Assembly: GCA_024734555.1 (NCBI GenBank)
Contig: JANPWX010000449.1
Span: 4,856,604-4,920,603 of the forward strand
From: Trochalopteron elliotii
Taxonomy: Eukaryota; Chordata; Aves; Passeriformes; Leiothrichidae
Direction of reading: 5' to 3'
Length of the DNA: 64,000 bases
The notes beneath the pieces are model-generated. The model was not told the origin of the DNA, searched no databases, and saw only the letters and a program-made list of their open reading frames with translations. This document shows positions 1-14,057 of this stretch, piece after piece. A program made the position numbers and the translations under genes. The number at the start of each line of letters is the position of its first letter. The first letter of the stretch is position 1.

Positions 1-350
1 CATTGGCTGCAACCGCCGCCTGTCTTCCCCAGGACTGTCGGTGATTGGCTGCAGGCTGTCTCGGCCCGCCCCCCAACGAGGGACCCTCCGTGGGGTGGCT
101 TTGGAGCTGTCCCTTCGCCGGAGGGCGCGGCGCAGGGCGGGGCCTGGCATCTCTCGGGGGCGGCCTGAGAGGGAGGGAGGAGCGAGGTCAGCCCGAGCGT
201 GAGCGATAACTGTGTGGCATAGTTGTGCGGGATAAACTTGTGAGATAACCGTGCATAAGCGGCTGCTGTGGTCCCCAGGTTTATGATGATGCTACCCAGA
301 GCGAGCGCGCGGTAGCCGGCTGTTCCTCCTGAACTGCGCGGTTTGTGGTT
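1..350. promoter_or_regulatory. CpG-island promoter, probably of MSANTD4 (gene body left of window)
   Basis: The first ~350 bases are GC- and CpG-rich and then change abruptly to AT-rich DNA. Two inverted CCAAT boxes (ATTGG) lie at 2-6 and 44-48, and C-rich and GC-box-like stretches lie near 61-76 and 134-144. This is the usual look of a TATA-less vertebrate housekeeping promoter. No coding exon is visible here. In tetrapods the gene next to KBTBD3 on this side is MSANTD4, on the same (minus) strand, so the island probably holds its first exon or promoter. That assignment rests on remembered gene order, not on coding sequence in the window. Confidence 0.6.
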
Positions 351-3300
351 AAAATGGAGAAAGGACGTCTCTCACATACTCATTAAAGAAATTAAAGTAT
401 TTTTCGGGAAGTGCTGCATGTGTGAGCCACCATGCCGTTGATGTGGGTGAATATACGCACGAAACGCTTTCCTGGAGCTTTTGGGCTTGGGGCTCCTCGT
501 CCCCTCCGTCACACAAGATGTGCGTGGTCATTTCCTTCTGTGTTACGTCCTGGTGCTTTGCTCGTGTAACCCTACTTTTTCGAAGTTTAGTACCTCTATT
601 CTGCCTAACCTGATGCGTGCATTTATTACTTTGCATATTCGTTAACAGTTACGTGCTCAGTCTTTCGAAGTTCTTTCACTGGACAAGTAGTTACTTGATT
701 AATACAGCTTTAAGTGATCATAACTGTGATGAAACTACAAACCCCCCCTAAAATGGTATTTTCCAGTTTTAGCCAACTATTAATTTACCAGTTTGCTAAC
801 AGGTAGTGATAGTTTTGCTGCCATACTTGCCCATTGTGTACTGAAAATCAAGTTAAAAGGGAAAATGGTGAGGAGGAGTAGGGTAGCAAGACCACGCTTC
901 ATTGTTGACATACATAATACAGGGATATTTCTTACTGAGACCCCTACATGAACTTGGCTTCCCTTTACATTATTACCAGTATTTTAACAGCGCTCAGAAA
1001 TAAGGTTCAAGAGCACCCTAAAGGTCTTGCAAGCTAGTTCCAACTAGATTCATGTGCAAGTAGGTGGAAAAATGATGGAAAGGGGAGGTCATTAACTGTC
1101 TGAACCTCTGCCAGTCTGCAGAAATAATTAGTCCTAATTATACCTCATTGAATATCCTTCTTTTATTGTGAAGGACAAACCCACTAAATATGAGTAGCAG
1201 CCATTAGAATAATTTCAACTAGGAATCATATGATTTCCTAGAGTAGCCATGCACACAAACCTAAATAGCTCTACTTTCTCCGAAAATTGTTACTCTACTT
1301 TTATGGAGGCTGTTGATCACTGGTGAAAAATCCTGGTGTATACCAGCTTCCTCCAACAAAATCCTTGGACCTCCTTCATTTATGTGAACTGTCTTGAATT
1401 TATGTGTATTTTAATTAATTAATCCTGATTCTTTCTTCCTTGCTTTTGATGACAGTAAGAAAATCCCTACCATATGGTCTACTTCAGATGCAAACTGTTC
1501 AAGTCCATGGTGAATTCCCTGGATCTGCAGAACATACATATACAACTTCCTTCTGATTGTGCACAGGGTTACGCAACTTAAGCTCTCAGATTTGGTCTGT
1601 GAATCCCTTCATTGTTCAATATAAACTTTTAATATTGTGAATGCTGTTGGAATGCTTTGTACACGTCTCCAAAAGGTTTTTGCTAACTGAAAGGCTTTTG
1701 GGGCAAAGGCCTTGGAGTGTTGGAAGGTTAATTTGTATTGTGTAACTAATCTATCCACAGAGGAGTCTCGGGGTTATAGAATTTTAACTTTTGGAAGAAT
1801 ACAAGACAACACTGGGCTCCGTCACTTTGTATTGATGCCATTTCTGCGAGCTTTGGCATGCAAGTTTTAGACTGTGTAGCTTTTATCTCCTTTTATTTAA
1901 AGCTACTTCTACCAGTATGGAAGGTCCATTTCAGTAAAAATAAACACCCAATCATTTGCAATACTTAAACTGTTAAAATACCCTGTAAATCAACCAGAAC
2001 TAATTTTAAAAATTATACCAATTTAAATGAGTACCTTACAATGGTAAACTTAAGAACTTTTCAGCAGGCAATTAAAATTAGCATGGGAACAGTAACTCAG
2101 TATGCAAAGCATCTACAAATACAAGGCCCAAGGATAATTATAAATCCCCTTCACTGCAGTTTTCATCCATGCTAACTGCATTCTTGGTTATAGCATTCAA
2201 AATGTTCTTCAACTGAGAAAAACAAACAAACCCCAAAAGAGATTACCTGCATTAGAAATACTGTGGATTCTCTGCAGTTTGGAACTCACTGGGAAAAAAA
2301 AAGAGAGAGACCCGAGAAGGATTCAGTTGCTCAGTGCTTTATTTCACAAAAGAATGAACATCTCAGCAAATGTGTAGTATCATACTTTCACATATCAGCA
2401 GAGCCCAGGCAGCAGCGAAATGTTACTGTTCTCTATGTTTTATTGGGTGTTAGAAGGAAAAAAAGTAAATTGAGCATAATGTTCAACTATAAATATTGTC
2501 AAATACATCCCTGGTTGCAGTCTGTTTTAATTAAAATAGATCTTATGCTGCCTCCTGTTGGTCACCTACAAACAGAAACATCTAAAATTCATCTCCACAT
2601 TAGGAACTGCAGTCAGCACATTCTATAGCCTATACCTTACCTACTACCCTATACTAACCAGAGGAGGTAAACAGTTTTCTTCACACAGTAATACCATAAA
2701 TAAATCCGACCCAGAAAATCTACTCCATTTTGTGAATATAATGAATTTTTAACAGCAGTAAACTGACTTACTACAAATGTATTTAGAATATAGAAAACAA
2801 ATTAATTAGTCCTTAAATAATAATCAGGTCTGTGCAAACATAATCAATAAAACACCTGAATAATTGATATTTATTATAACATCTAAACTAATATGATAAC
2901 ATTACCAAGGTGCAATAATGTTTTGACAGCATTCTAAAAAAATGAAGATTATCCAATATAATCATCACTGGATATTAAAATCCCACATACAATATATATT
3001 ATCTTCGTGTATATTATACTGGTCATGCTTATAATGTATTCTGTGACATAAAATAGAATACTATTAGAAATGTTTTGGTTACATCATTTAAGTGCAAATA
3101 GATTATAATTTTACATGCATTTTGTATGTTTAAACATCACTCTATTTCAGTGAGAACATATGTAATCATTAATCTAGTTATTGACTAATTTTAGAGGAAG
3201 GTACTTTTTCATAAAGCTTTGATTCAAAGAGCTTTGAAAAGTCATAAAAGACATTTAAAAACTCACTTTGTGTTAATTTTGTGACCTTTGTTTTTAACTG

Positions 3301-6300
3301 CATAAATGCTGTGTAGACTGAAAAATCTCTTTGATCCAGATTGCAACAATTACTCATGCAAATAATTCAGATTCTTTTGTGTAGTTCACTGAGATTTCTC
3401 ACACCTTTAGCAATTAATCACAGGATTTGGAACATAGGTCTTTACTTTTATAATAAAGCTTTGTTTTTAACCGTGACTTTCTAACACTTCTGCTTCTTCT
3501 GCATTCAATTCTCCTACCAGATATAATACTTTGTATGTGGAAATGTGGCAAATGATCCTTTTTCCTTCTGTGAGAGCTGTAGTACAGGTTTACCTGCCTA
3601 ACTGCTGAAAATCAGTACCATTTCACAGTAACTTTTCTGTAGGCAATGCTCAAGAGTAACTGACATTACTACATTATTTCCTGATCACTGAGTAAGAGCT
3701 CAAGTCCCTGTGAAATCCATGAATGATTTGTCAGACTGGAAACTGACATTAGTTCCTGCACAAGTGTAGTGTAGAATATTAAAGAAGCATGCCTGTTTTC
3801 CCTATTCAGCTTCACTGAATAGTTTTCACTGTCTATACTGAGAAATTTCTCAGTATTTCTATGTCATTGCTCTGTCTGATGTCAGATGCCAGAGTCTTAT
3901 AGCAAGTGGCTGGGTGGAAGACTGCCAACAGGATCTGCTGTAGGGAAAAATTTAAGGGAAAAAGCATCACCTGAATGACTCAACTCACTTGTTGTTTATG
4001 TGATCCAGCAATTTGGTCATGACAATGGCAATTAAAACATCCTTGCAATTCTTTAGTCTCTTCCAATTTGCATAGCTATTTATACCCATGTACTATGGGC
4101 ATAATATGTTACTCTTTTCAATGCATAAATTGCATACTCATATTACTCAGGTATAAACACAACACAAATACACAAGCAAAGGTGAATTGAACCTTGTATT
4201 CCAATGATGTGACAAGCTGCAATAATTAATGGTTAATGAAGTCTCTATACTACCCTGAGTAGCTTCATTAAAACTAAAACTACCATTTTCCTATGTGTTT
4301 GGTTTTTTTCCTATTGTTTCAGTAAGTAGGAATAGTATTCTTCCTCTCTCTACTCAATACATTTGCTTTGCACTAACAAAAAGCAGTTGTGTCCCAATAT
4401 AAAAATACTTGCATTTCTGTAAGGTGATTGTAAAGGTTACCTAGCTACTTTAACTAAAAGTATGATTTGGAGACTTATTATGAAATAAAACCCCAAAAAG
4501 TAGAAGTTGCCTGAAATACTGTAGCAAGCTACTTCTACAGAACTGACACACATATTAATATACAGAAATTACTGAGTGGAAGGGTCCTGTTTTATTATCA
4601 TGTTCTCCAAATGTACATGATTTTATTTTACATACTTTTGAAAACTGTTATGATGAATGTTGTCTAAATTTGTAAAGGTATCTGATAACAAATTACAGAG
4701 TCAATCACAGAATAGGAATCTTCCACTGTTTACTGTTTAAAACAGAAGCATGTTCTAGGCAATATTAAGCTTTAAGCATTAATATTCAGCTTGGGTTTTG
4801 CAAAAAGTACATGCAGCAGTGATACGATAATGAACTTACCACAGTTTGTCTCAAGACATATAAAAGATGTCTCTGATGCCTCACTAAATTTTATTCATGT
4901 TTTAAACTGCTTGGAAAGATGTAATTAAATGTTTAGAACCATTATTTTGTAGGACAATCTTACTGCTTTCACAATACTTATATGGAACATAAGGGCTCTC
5001 AGTGTCTTTTCTGGATACCTGGTAAGAAAGGAAATTCTCAGGCTGCGGAAGATTACAAATTAATTTATGAAAACTAGCTAATTTCAGTGTCCTCCTGTCA
5101 GAAAGAGGACTGACTTTGTAAGCATGAGGTCAAATTTACTTCACAATGTATGGCTAGACTAATAATTAGCACTAAAAGTCCATTACAATTTTAACATTAT
5201 AATAGCTGACTACTTAAAGTTTATCAAGCAATATATTGTGTAATGTTTACTGTGTAATATTTTAACATCTAAAATTACCACGAAGTTCAAGATAAAGTGT
5301 TTTAATTAATTTAAACCACTAGAGATGATTTCTCGCCTCAGAAATACTATTTACTATTTACTTTTACTATGGGGGGGTGGAGTTTTGTAACTTTGTATTT
5401 GATGTATGACAAGATACAAACTTTTCCCGTAGTTAACCAAAGCAACAGCTACGATTCCTTTTACAGCTTGCTGCTATAAGCAGCCTAGTGACTGCTTAGT
5501 AGGTAGCACTGAAGACTTCAGAGATGGAAGACTTCTATTAAGAAAACATCCTGAAGTTTTTTTTTTTTTCTTTAGTTAGGAACATGACTGAAGGAAAGAT
5601 ACCACATGAATCATCCATCCTGTAGAAATCTTACCTATGCTGCAGTGTGTTATTGAAGTTTACTTTGCCACTGTTAATGGGATGGAAACAGAAAATAAAG
5701 CTACTACTAAGGCACAAGGATGGAGAAAAACTGGTAAAACTGAAGAGCTGAAGTAAGATGACAAGAATTATCAGTCTCTTCAAGTTAGGTACCTGGTTTT
5801 AATACTGCGAAGGTCACTTTGGCTCTTGTCCTTGCTAAGGTCATTGTGATAAGATAAAGCTGACAATGAATTCTTATTACAGGTTTATGAACATAGAAAA
5901 TCTAAATAACACTAATGAAAATGTCTTTTAAACTTCAGTTACATAGGGAAAACAGTATCACAGTCAATTTTCTCATTTAGCAATTTGTCTATTGGGACAA
6001 CTGAATATTACAGAAATAATGGCACATATTACACAACTAATTCCTCATGAATATTCTTTTTGGAAAATTAATATCATTTTGAAAATCATTCTGATAATTA
6101 CAGAGAAGAGTTGTATATAAAATTAAGTAATACTGTCTATATAACGACTAGCATGAATGACATTTTAATGGACTCTTCCAAAAGCAATCCTACAGCATTT
6201 AATTTAAACTGAAAATTTAAACGAGTACATATTTCTCCATCTGTAAACTAATACTTAAAAACTGTTCTACAACTTGTGCATTTAAATAGACTCTTTTGAC

Positions 6301-6309
6301 TTGGGAGTT
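351..6309. other. AT-rich spacer containing the KBTBD3 3' UTR
   Basis: I see no convincing coding exon here. Open frames are short and lack family resemblance. The right-hand part, read leftwards from 6309, must be the 3' UTR of KBTBD3. Candidate minus-strand poly(A) signals (plus-strand TTTATT) occur at 4890-4895, 4622-4627 and 4592-4597, and an ATTAAA-type one (plus-strand TTTAAT) at about 6198-6203. I cannot choose among them. Short homopolymers occur, for example a T run near 5559-5569. Confidence 0.5.
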
Positions 6310-7930
6310 TCAAAATTCTCCAGAGCAAATCGTCAGTACGGGTGACCAGGGGTCCCTGTATTTATTAAACTGAATGACCTGACAGTAAAACTCAGTTAAG
6401 GCTTTTGGCATTGGTGAAACTTCTTCCCACTCAGACCTACTACTGTGGTAGACTTGAACTTCATCTGTGATTTCTTCTGGAGCATAATCACCACCTAGTA
6501 TATAAATTTTGTCTTCTGTCCCAACTGCCCCTGCATTAAAGCCAGCGCATTCAAAAGAGCCTTCCCCCTTCCAAACACAGGTTTCTGGGCAAAAACTATA
6601 GACCTTGTAGGTGGAGAGATCACATATGTACAATGTACAGTTCACTGGAACAGCTTTGATTAAAGTTGCATGAAAAAACTGCCCAAATTCTGCTACAAGC
6701 TCAGACCACTGATCAGTCATAGCGTTATACTTAAAGAAACAGTCAAGAGATGGATTAAAGGCATCAGTAATCTCTACTTCTGAGCCAAGGACATAAATTA
6801 TATTCTGGCATGCACTTGCTTCTGGATAGTAGATGCCTCTTGGTAACTGGCTTACAGATTTCCAGTCTTTGGAAAGAGGATTATAGGATTCTACATCCAA
6901 AAGACTCCGAGTTTCTTGAGCTCCTCTAGTCTTTCCACCTATTACAAAGAGCTGATTTAAGGTTACAACAGATGTGTGCATTGTCCTCGGTTTTTTCATA
7001 GCTGACACTATGGAGAACTCATTGCTGACTGGACAGTAGCACCAGGTTTGGTCAGTGGCATCATGGAACGGTTCAGCAATATGAAGCCTGACAGTCCTAT
7101 AACAATTCCCCTTGCATCCTCCAGTTATAAATATTTTTTCTCCATAGCTAGACAAACTTGACCCTGGCAGATCAACCATGTGCGTATGTGGTAGTTCTTT
7201 CCATTTATCTGTTTTGATGTTGTAGCAGAATGTATGTCTGTTTTCTCCATCTTCATCGGTTTTATGAACAAATATATATTTTTCTGTTGTTGAAGGACGT
7301 GCATCTGGAAACAATCCACTGAAGTTCTGCACACTTTTAACTGCATCACTGATTATTACTGAGCAATTAGCACTCTTAAGTAAGTGTTCTTCAGAATGCA
7401 GAAATTCCTGCAAAGTCTTTTCAGGTAACTGGTGTAATCTCACTTTTTTAATCAAATTAGGCAGGTATTTCTGCCGTGTTTCTAAGTTGTGCTTGGTCCA
7501 CTGGAGGACAGCTTTCAACACTGATTCTTCCTCAGGGACATCTAGTTCATCAGCATCGAGACATTTTTGTAATATCTCAAAATTCATCTCCAAGAAATCA
7601 CTGGATCTGAGCAGCAATGAAAAGTGGTGTTGTACAAAATCTAGTGCATGGTCAAACAAGCGGACAGACCCATAACTTTCTGACAGAGAAAGCAACTGTA
7701 AGCAATTCACAAGATCAATACTTTTTATTAGGAAGTCACTGCAAGCTTTGGAAAGGAGTGAAACTTGAAGAAATGACGACAGTTGGAAGAGCATTTCCAC
7801 ATTATCATTGGTTATCTCTGTTTTTCCTGTGTAAGCATAATCAAGAAAAGCTTTCACTGCCTTGGGTGATAGGTTACTAATAGTAACATTGCCATCATCA
7901 CGTTCTTTCATATTAACTTCAAACATGGCT
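6310..7930 (-). CDS. KBTBD3: KBTBD3 coding exon 2 (most of BTB, BACK, Kelch)
   Basis: On the minus strand the acceptor reads CTATTCACAG|AGCCATG, so the exon begins at 7930 and completes the Arg codon begun in the previous exon, then reads Ala-Met-Phe-Glu-Val. The frame stays open for 539 further codons to TGA at 6312-6310. The Met at 7926 is internal (residue 77), not a start. Carrying most of the protein in one large exon matches the mammalian gene as I recall it. Confidence 0.96.
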
Positions 7931-10916
7931 CTGTGAATAGAATACAGAAGATATACACAAAAATTAAAGATTTAGCAAACAGACAAGAACACTGATGTGG
8001 AAGGAGACAATCAGGGGCACATAATAATGTGGGCTGGTCTAAAATAGGTCTAAAATATGGAAGTTCTTATATGAACAATGAATTTACTTGGTGTGTTGGA
8101 AGAAAAAAAATGACTAGTGATAAGAACACATTCAAAGTGATGGCTTAACATATGTTAAGCATGTATGTTTTGTATGGATTTTCACAAACAGTGATGAAGT
8201 CTGCAGCTCTCAATCTGAGAGAAAATGTGAAATTGTTCAGGATGGCATCAGTTTCAACTTTGGGAAAGAAAGGCTGATTTAAAAAAATATATAGTAAAAA
8301 AGCCCCATGAGTTAGCTCATGCAATGTGGATGAGTACATAAAATTATGTGGGAAAAAAAATAGAAAAGCCTTCCAAATTGCAGGCTGAGCAAATGGCCGG
8401 ACAGATGATGGGTGTAGTCCTCAGAAATAAAAGTAGGTGAGGGGTAAATGAGGAGAAAAACACAAAGAAACTTAATTACTGCTTTAGAGTTCACAAAGAG
8501 ATGTATGAGTACAGGCCAATGTCCAAGTAAAAATGAGGTTTTGACATATGATTGCATGACACAAACTGTGCACAAAGTAGACTGTGACTGAATACAAAGA
8601 TGATGGTTGAAATTGTGGAATGAACTGTTGATCAGGAGATCTGTGGGAATTTTATTACAACTTTAACTGCTTTATTTTAAGTATGTAATAACATTTAAGT
8701 CTTTCACACAATCTAACTTGGCAAGCTAAATAATTAAAGTTTTACAAGCAGGTAAGTGCTGGCAATAGAACAGCGCTGCAATATCTCTTGCCCTTCCCTC
8801 TCGGAGCCTAAGCCTCAAGTTAGGATAGCAGTGGCTTCTGAATATGACACAAGATAATAGTGGAGAAAGACCAATCATCAAAAGCAAAGTAGAAAATCTG
8901 GATATTAATATAGTTAATTTATATCAAAAAGTGTTCTATCATAGTTCAGTTATACAGTTAGTATCTCTGTTGTATGGGATTTTTAAAACCCCATCCTTTT
9001 CTGAAGCTAAAGGGGAAAAAAACCACCACTGTGTATAGCACATACTCTTTGGGATGTGAACATCTGGTAAAGCAGGAACTCATCTGACTTCCCCAACAAG
9101 AATATAAAATTACAATAAGACACCTGTGTCGCAAAGTGCACTCTAAGTGATGACCCTTATAATGCTTTCCTCATTAACCCATGAGCTATGAAATCTCTAA
9201 TTAGGGAGTAAAATAGCAACTGAACAATACCAGTAGAAGAGCAATGTAGACAAAGGCTTTGACTATGAAAGCTAACAAGTAAGGATCAAAATGTTACTGA
9301 TTCTTCAGTTTACACAATGAAGTCAAAACTAAGAGAAGTCTAAAGGCCAAGGAAGACAAAAGGGGTTCCATTTCAAAATGTATGTAGTGGACTTAGGTAC
9401 TTTTTATTCCTTGAAGATAAAAAATGGGCCTTGCATTCCAGGACAACTTATGAATCTGATGGCTGCTATTATCTGCCGTATCAACCATTAGGAGCAGGGA
9501 GAGATCTCTCCTGGCAGATTTTAATCTGAAGAGGTAGGTAATGAAAAGGACACATGCATTTCCATGTACTTAACTTCAGTTCTAAAAATTACCTCTGGAA
9601 GCTATTTCATCCTAGTATTTCTTTCTACCAGATCATCTCGGCGCTGTCAAGCAGTTAAAGACAAATGAAAGTAGTCCTGTGTGTCTGAAAAAAACCCCCC
9701 AAATCTGCTCCTGCAGTGGAGAAAGTGCTGATTTCATCTGCATTTGTTCTTTTTTTCAGTAATTCTTAGAACACATCTAGCTATCTTCTGTCATATATGG
9801 CAGACTCACTTAGACCATGGGGTGTTCCAGGATATTTGAAAAAATACTCACCTACGTACGAGCAACCGAATTGAAGCTATTGTTAACTCATTCCCAGGAG
9901 TCCATTTATGCATTGTTAGAGTCTTAGCTTTGTTCTTAGTAAACTGTACTCAGAAACACTTTCAGTAGGGAACTGCAAGTTTGAACCTTTCTAATAAAAA
10001 GGTTAGCAACGCTTCTTTATAAATTAATATTCTGTATGTGAATGAAAGCTGTCCCTTAAGAATACATAGCTTTAAGCTCAAGAAGGAAGATCCATTTCAT
10101 GCTGAAAGGCTGAAATCTGTAGTTTATAAAAGTATGCATATCTGTTTAAATACCTCTGAAGACAATCTTTACTATACTAACCACTCTTTTTGGACAAACA
10201 AAAACCAGTTCCATTCCAAAGTTATGCACAATTTATCCACAATTGCTCAGCACAAGATGTATTCATAAGCAATCTGTTATGTTTCAAAACATAGATGTGT
10301 CAAAGTACATCAGACTATCATAGAAAAAAATCAAACAATATCCTTGCAGACCTTCAAGTACTCATACAGGCAACAGGTAACTCTTAAACATACATAACTT
10401 GGGTCAGTTCAACCTAACAGCAGAACCACACATTTATGATTTGAAACTTTTATTTCAGATTTTCAACTGGCACTGAAATCTGATTCATAAAGTCCTCATG
10501 CCTTTTTGAAAATACAAAGAGCTGTATCTGGCATACCCTTAAAAGGATGTTTGAATGCTTTCCTCAAATCTCTGCAGATATATGTAAATTGTGATAATTG
10601 TTTCAACTTTTTTTTTTCAATTCTATTCCTTCTCTCCCTCCCAGAGAACTTAGAATCTATTTCCTGCAAACTCATGCCAAAATTATGTTTACCTGAAAAA
10701 ATCACTGCATGCTGCCAGTACACAACGATGACAGGGAATTATTTCATCTTTCACAAGAATTTTAAAATCAAAAAATATATTTTGTTCTCTGAATTTTTGT
10801 AGTACTTTTAGAATTTGTTGTCCGTGACCTTCAGCCACTAAGGAATTGATTTTATTTTCAGGAACAGAAATTCCATTGCAAATAGGTCTGCTAATGTAAT
10901 CCCGTTGATTGGCCAT
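6310..10916 (-). CDS. KBTBD3: KBTBD3, kelch repeat and BTB domain-containing protein 3 (two coding exons)
   Basis: Joining 10916-10693 to 7930-6310 gives 614 codons plus TGA, close to the ~608-612 residues I recall for mammals. Domains in order: a short N-terminal leader; BTB at about residues 46-146, with DFKILVKDEIIPCHRCVLAA followed by FFRAMFEV; BACK at about 150-265, with VPEEESVLKAVLQW; then a kelch propeller from about 292. Blade landmarks are ITGG (343-346), VIGG (404-407), VLGS (455-458) and ILGG (552-555). BTB-BACK-Kelch proteins commonly act as substrate adaptors of cullin-3 ubiquitin ligases, and this role is inferred here from the family. The single coding intron splits an Arg codon inside the BTB domain (AG|A). 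The start is the only good Met before the BTB and sits 18 bases after a splice acceptor. The last residues after YRDPW run a few codons longer than the human end I remember. The gene is intact, with no frameshift. Confidence 0.96.
7931..10692 (-). other. KBTBD3: KBTBD3 coding intron
   Basis: The intron is bounded on the minus strand by the donor CAG|GTAAAC at 10692 and the acceptor CACAG at 7935-7931. The interior is AT-rich. I see no coding exon, and open frames inside are short and unlike known families. A CT-rich stretch lies at about 8786-8805, but I recognise no transposon. Confidence 0.85.
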
Positions 10917-10934
10917 GTTTTCTTCAATCTATTC
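10693..10934 (-). CDS. KBTBD3: KBTBD3 coding exon 1 (N-terminus and first part of BTB)
   Basis: Translation starts at the ATG at 10916-10914 and covers residues 1-74 plus two bases of codon 75, ending ...SDFF-AG at 10693 before GTAAAC. Upstream, the minus strand reads TTTCAG at 10940-10935, a good acceptor, so the exon has only about 18 bases of 5' UTR and at least one non-coding exon must lie further upstream. That exon is most likely in the CpG island near 19 kb. Confidence 0.93.
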
Positions 10935-13900
10935 CTGAAATGGAAAAATAAGTAATTGATTCTACAGTCTTATTATTAGAAAAACCCAAACAAAATCAAT
11001 ACAACATAAAATACACAAAGAAGTTCCCAGCATTGAATTTAGTTTGTAAATCATATGCAGAGTTAGATATTTCTGTTACAAGTGACTGTTACACTGAAAT
11101 TGATAATACTACTACTTTGTAAATAGCACAGCAAATTTTGCAAAGTAAATTATCTGCCATATATCAGAGAACAATTCTACAGATAATACCCACCTGTAGG
11201 AATTTTTTCAGTAAAGTCCACAGGAAGCACATCAAGGAGTGTGTTTAATTGTCATTTAAGAGAAAAACTATTCCTAGGCTTACCCTCAAAAAACACCAAA
11301 TTCTTACAATTTTATGTAAAATTAAGATGGAAAAAGAAAACTTTATTAGATATTTCACATTCCAAAAGGCTGATCACTCTACATCTTGTAGTGGAAGGGA
11401 GACACAGGCTATTAGACTGCATCCTAAGTGGATCCCCATGAGGCACTCTGGACTGCAATAATGGAATACAAACAACACCAACAGCCTGGCTGAATAACAG
11501 GATTGCTGAGGTTTACCAAATAGGGTTATTTAGAGACAGTTTGGTGACAGTACACCTTTGAGTGTTTAGTCAATTGAAACTGATTTTGCCATGTACCTCT
11601 AGTCTTGTTAGGAAGCTTTATGTTTGCTCACTCTGAGTTTCATTTACACTGGTGTAAATTAACTGGCTTTAGAACACATATAAATTTAAGACCGTATCCC
11701 TTTCAAGTTTTTTTTTTTCTGGTGAAAATCCCTACACTGAAAAGTGGTTTTCTTCTATGGTAAATTAGTTTTAACTGTTTTTTACAATGAAAATATTTTA
11801 TTCTACTTTGTCAACATAAAGCAACTTTAAACATGAATATATTTTATTTACACCTATTTAAGAGCTATTTATATATTGCAGATGCATAAAATGCCCTTAC
11901 TGCAAATCTGAGTCAAGATTGCCTATTTTCAAGTTTAAAGAAACATTCCAATTTTTTTTTATTCCAGGATTTTGCTTCCACAATTCCAATTAAAATCAGC
12001 AACAGATAATGGCCCACCTGAATTGACAGAGGACAAAAAATTCCAAACAAAACCCAGAAACAAGAAAATACTGGTTTTGTTTTTTAATTTTGTGAAAAGG
12101 CTCATCTGATGACATGACAGATTCACAGCAAACTAAACCATCAGGCAGTCTTCTTCATGTGAGGTACTTTCACAGCAGACTGATCTATACTTTATCTAGT
12201 CAGGTAGCTCCAACCACAAATAGACCTCCATGTCTCCTGGAAGAGAAGAGATCCAGTGATCTTGCTGCCAGCACTGGCACCCTTGGAGCAGGCATCTTCT
12301 CCTTCCCATGGCCAGACAATCTCAACGTATTCACTCTTTCCACTCTAAGCCTGAGGAACTAGGAAAATACAGAAGAACAAGACCACCATTTATTCTGATA
12401 ATGTATGGCCTCATAAACCCCAACTTCCATAAATCATAAAACTTGTTCATATGTCAGAATTCTCTAGAATACCCTTTTCTTACAAATTTAAAAGCCTGGT
12501 CCTCAAAAGGCTGAATCTTCAAAAGCAGAGTTGCTTCAATAACATTAGTTTCTCACACTTGAATGAAACTTTTTTAAAGAAATTAAGTGAATTTCAAAGT
12601 TTATTTGGCATCATGTAAAATAACACTTCTTCTAAAAGAAATGTAAACCTTTCTGCAAAATTCTGGAACTGACAATAGATATAAGACATTTTTCTCCACT
12701 TACATGTAATTTCTATAGCAAGCTCCAACCTACAATGTGCCTTCTGTAGATAAAATTACCAATTTCAGTAATATTCATATTTGTATAATGAACATGGAAA
12801 GATCTACTGTAATCAAGTCCAACTATGCTATTTTAGGCAAGATGTCATATGATCAGTTTCATACAAGCAATCAATGTTTCAGAAAGTTTTCTTTTACCAC
12901 ACTATTACCATAAAAACTCTATTCCAGTACATTGGTGTAGAGACTGTAAACCTCTTAATTACACAGTCAGTTTATTAATGCTTACATATATTTGTTCTTC
13001 TGTTAAAATTATCTTATTTTTCCTTTATATATTTAGTCACTCTTACAATTATCAGGAGTGTTGATATCCTCTCTCAACTTTCATTAGAATGAATAATTGT
13101 CAAACTTTCCAAAATCCACTTATAAGGCTGAGTTTCTTTAGGTTTTCTCTATTATTTCTTGCCGTTTTCTTCTTACTCCGGTCTGATCCTAAATTTCTTT
13201 CACTGATAAAAGATTTGTTGTACAACATTATGGTTCAGATCTCTTCACTGTCTCACTAGTCCAATTTGCAAGTCATCTAGTGCATCCTAATCCTAATCTC
13301 TAATAGCAGTATCTCATTATTTTCTTAAAAGCAAAACTCAGCAGTGTATCTTTAATGTTTTTGTCCATGATTAAGGAATGTAGTAATGAATATCGTCCAG
13401 TAACTTAGCTTAATTCACCCTTCTCGCCATGAAAAAAATACATATAAAAAATTCAATTTCCAGCTGTCTTGTAGCCAATTCCTGACTTATTTTATAATTT
13501 TGGTATTAATGTACCACTTCACTGAATCTGTTGATGATTTTAGAGCCCTCCAAACTCTCTTAACGATTCAGCTAAAACTTGGTATGTTAAACAAGGCATT
13601 TATAATTATTTCATGCATTCTTCTACAAAGCCATATGAATTAATCAATAGGGTTTTTTATAAATATTTGATAAACTCTGACAAAAGGGTAAGAAACCTAG
13701 GGGGTGCAGATATATGTTGAAGAGGTCTGCAGCTGAGCAATCTGGGGAACACCCCTCCTTTTCTTTGCTCCATAAACTCCCACAGGATTCCAATTACAAA
13801 GCCTGTCTTCATGTGGATTACCAAGAACCAAGCTCCAGTAAATGGTTCATTAGAGTTGGGATCTTTTACTTTTGCTTTTTAAGACATGTCTGTGTGTTGT

Positions 13901-14057
13901 TCAGCAACTGGCCTTGCAGCCTCTCCTGGAACACGACACAAGTACTGCTGAATGTGATCCCATCTCTCACCACTTGACAAAACCTCCCTGCTCAGGTACT
14001 GAACCTTTACAATCTTACACTGACAAATGCCCCATTAGCTATTAGCCCGCTTTTCTG

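Noticed and set aside
6310..7926. KBTBD3 as a single-exon gene starting at the Met at 7926
   Set aside because: That Met lies inside the BTB domain. The acceptor just before it and the exon at 10693-10916 restore the missing BTB N-terminus in frame.
10300..10345. Possible CR1 end (ATCATAGAAAA)
   Set aside because: Only a few bases match, and none of the following CR1 blocks is present.
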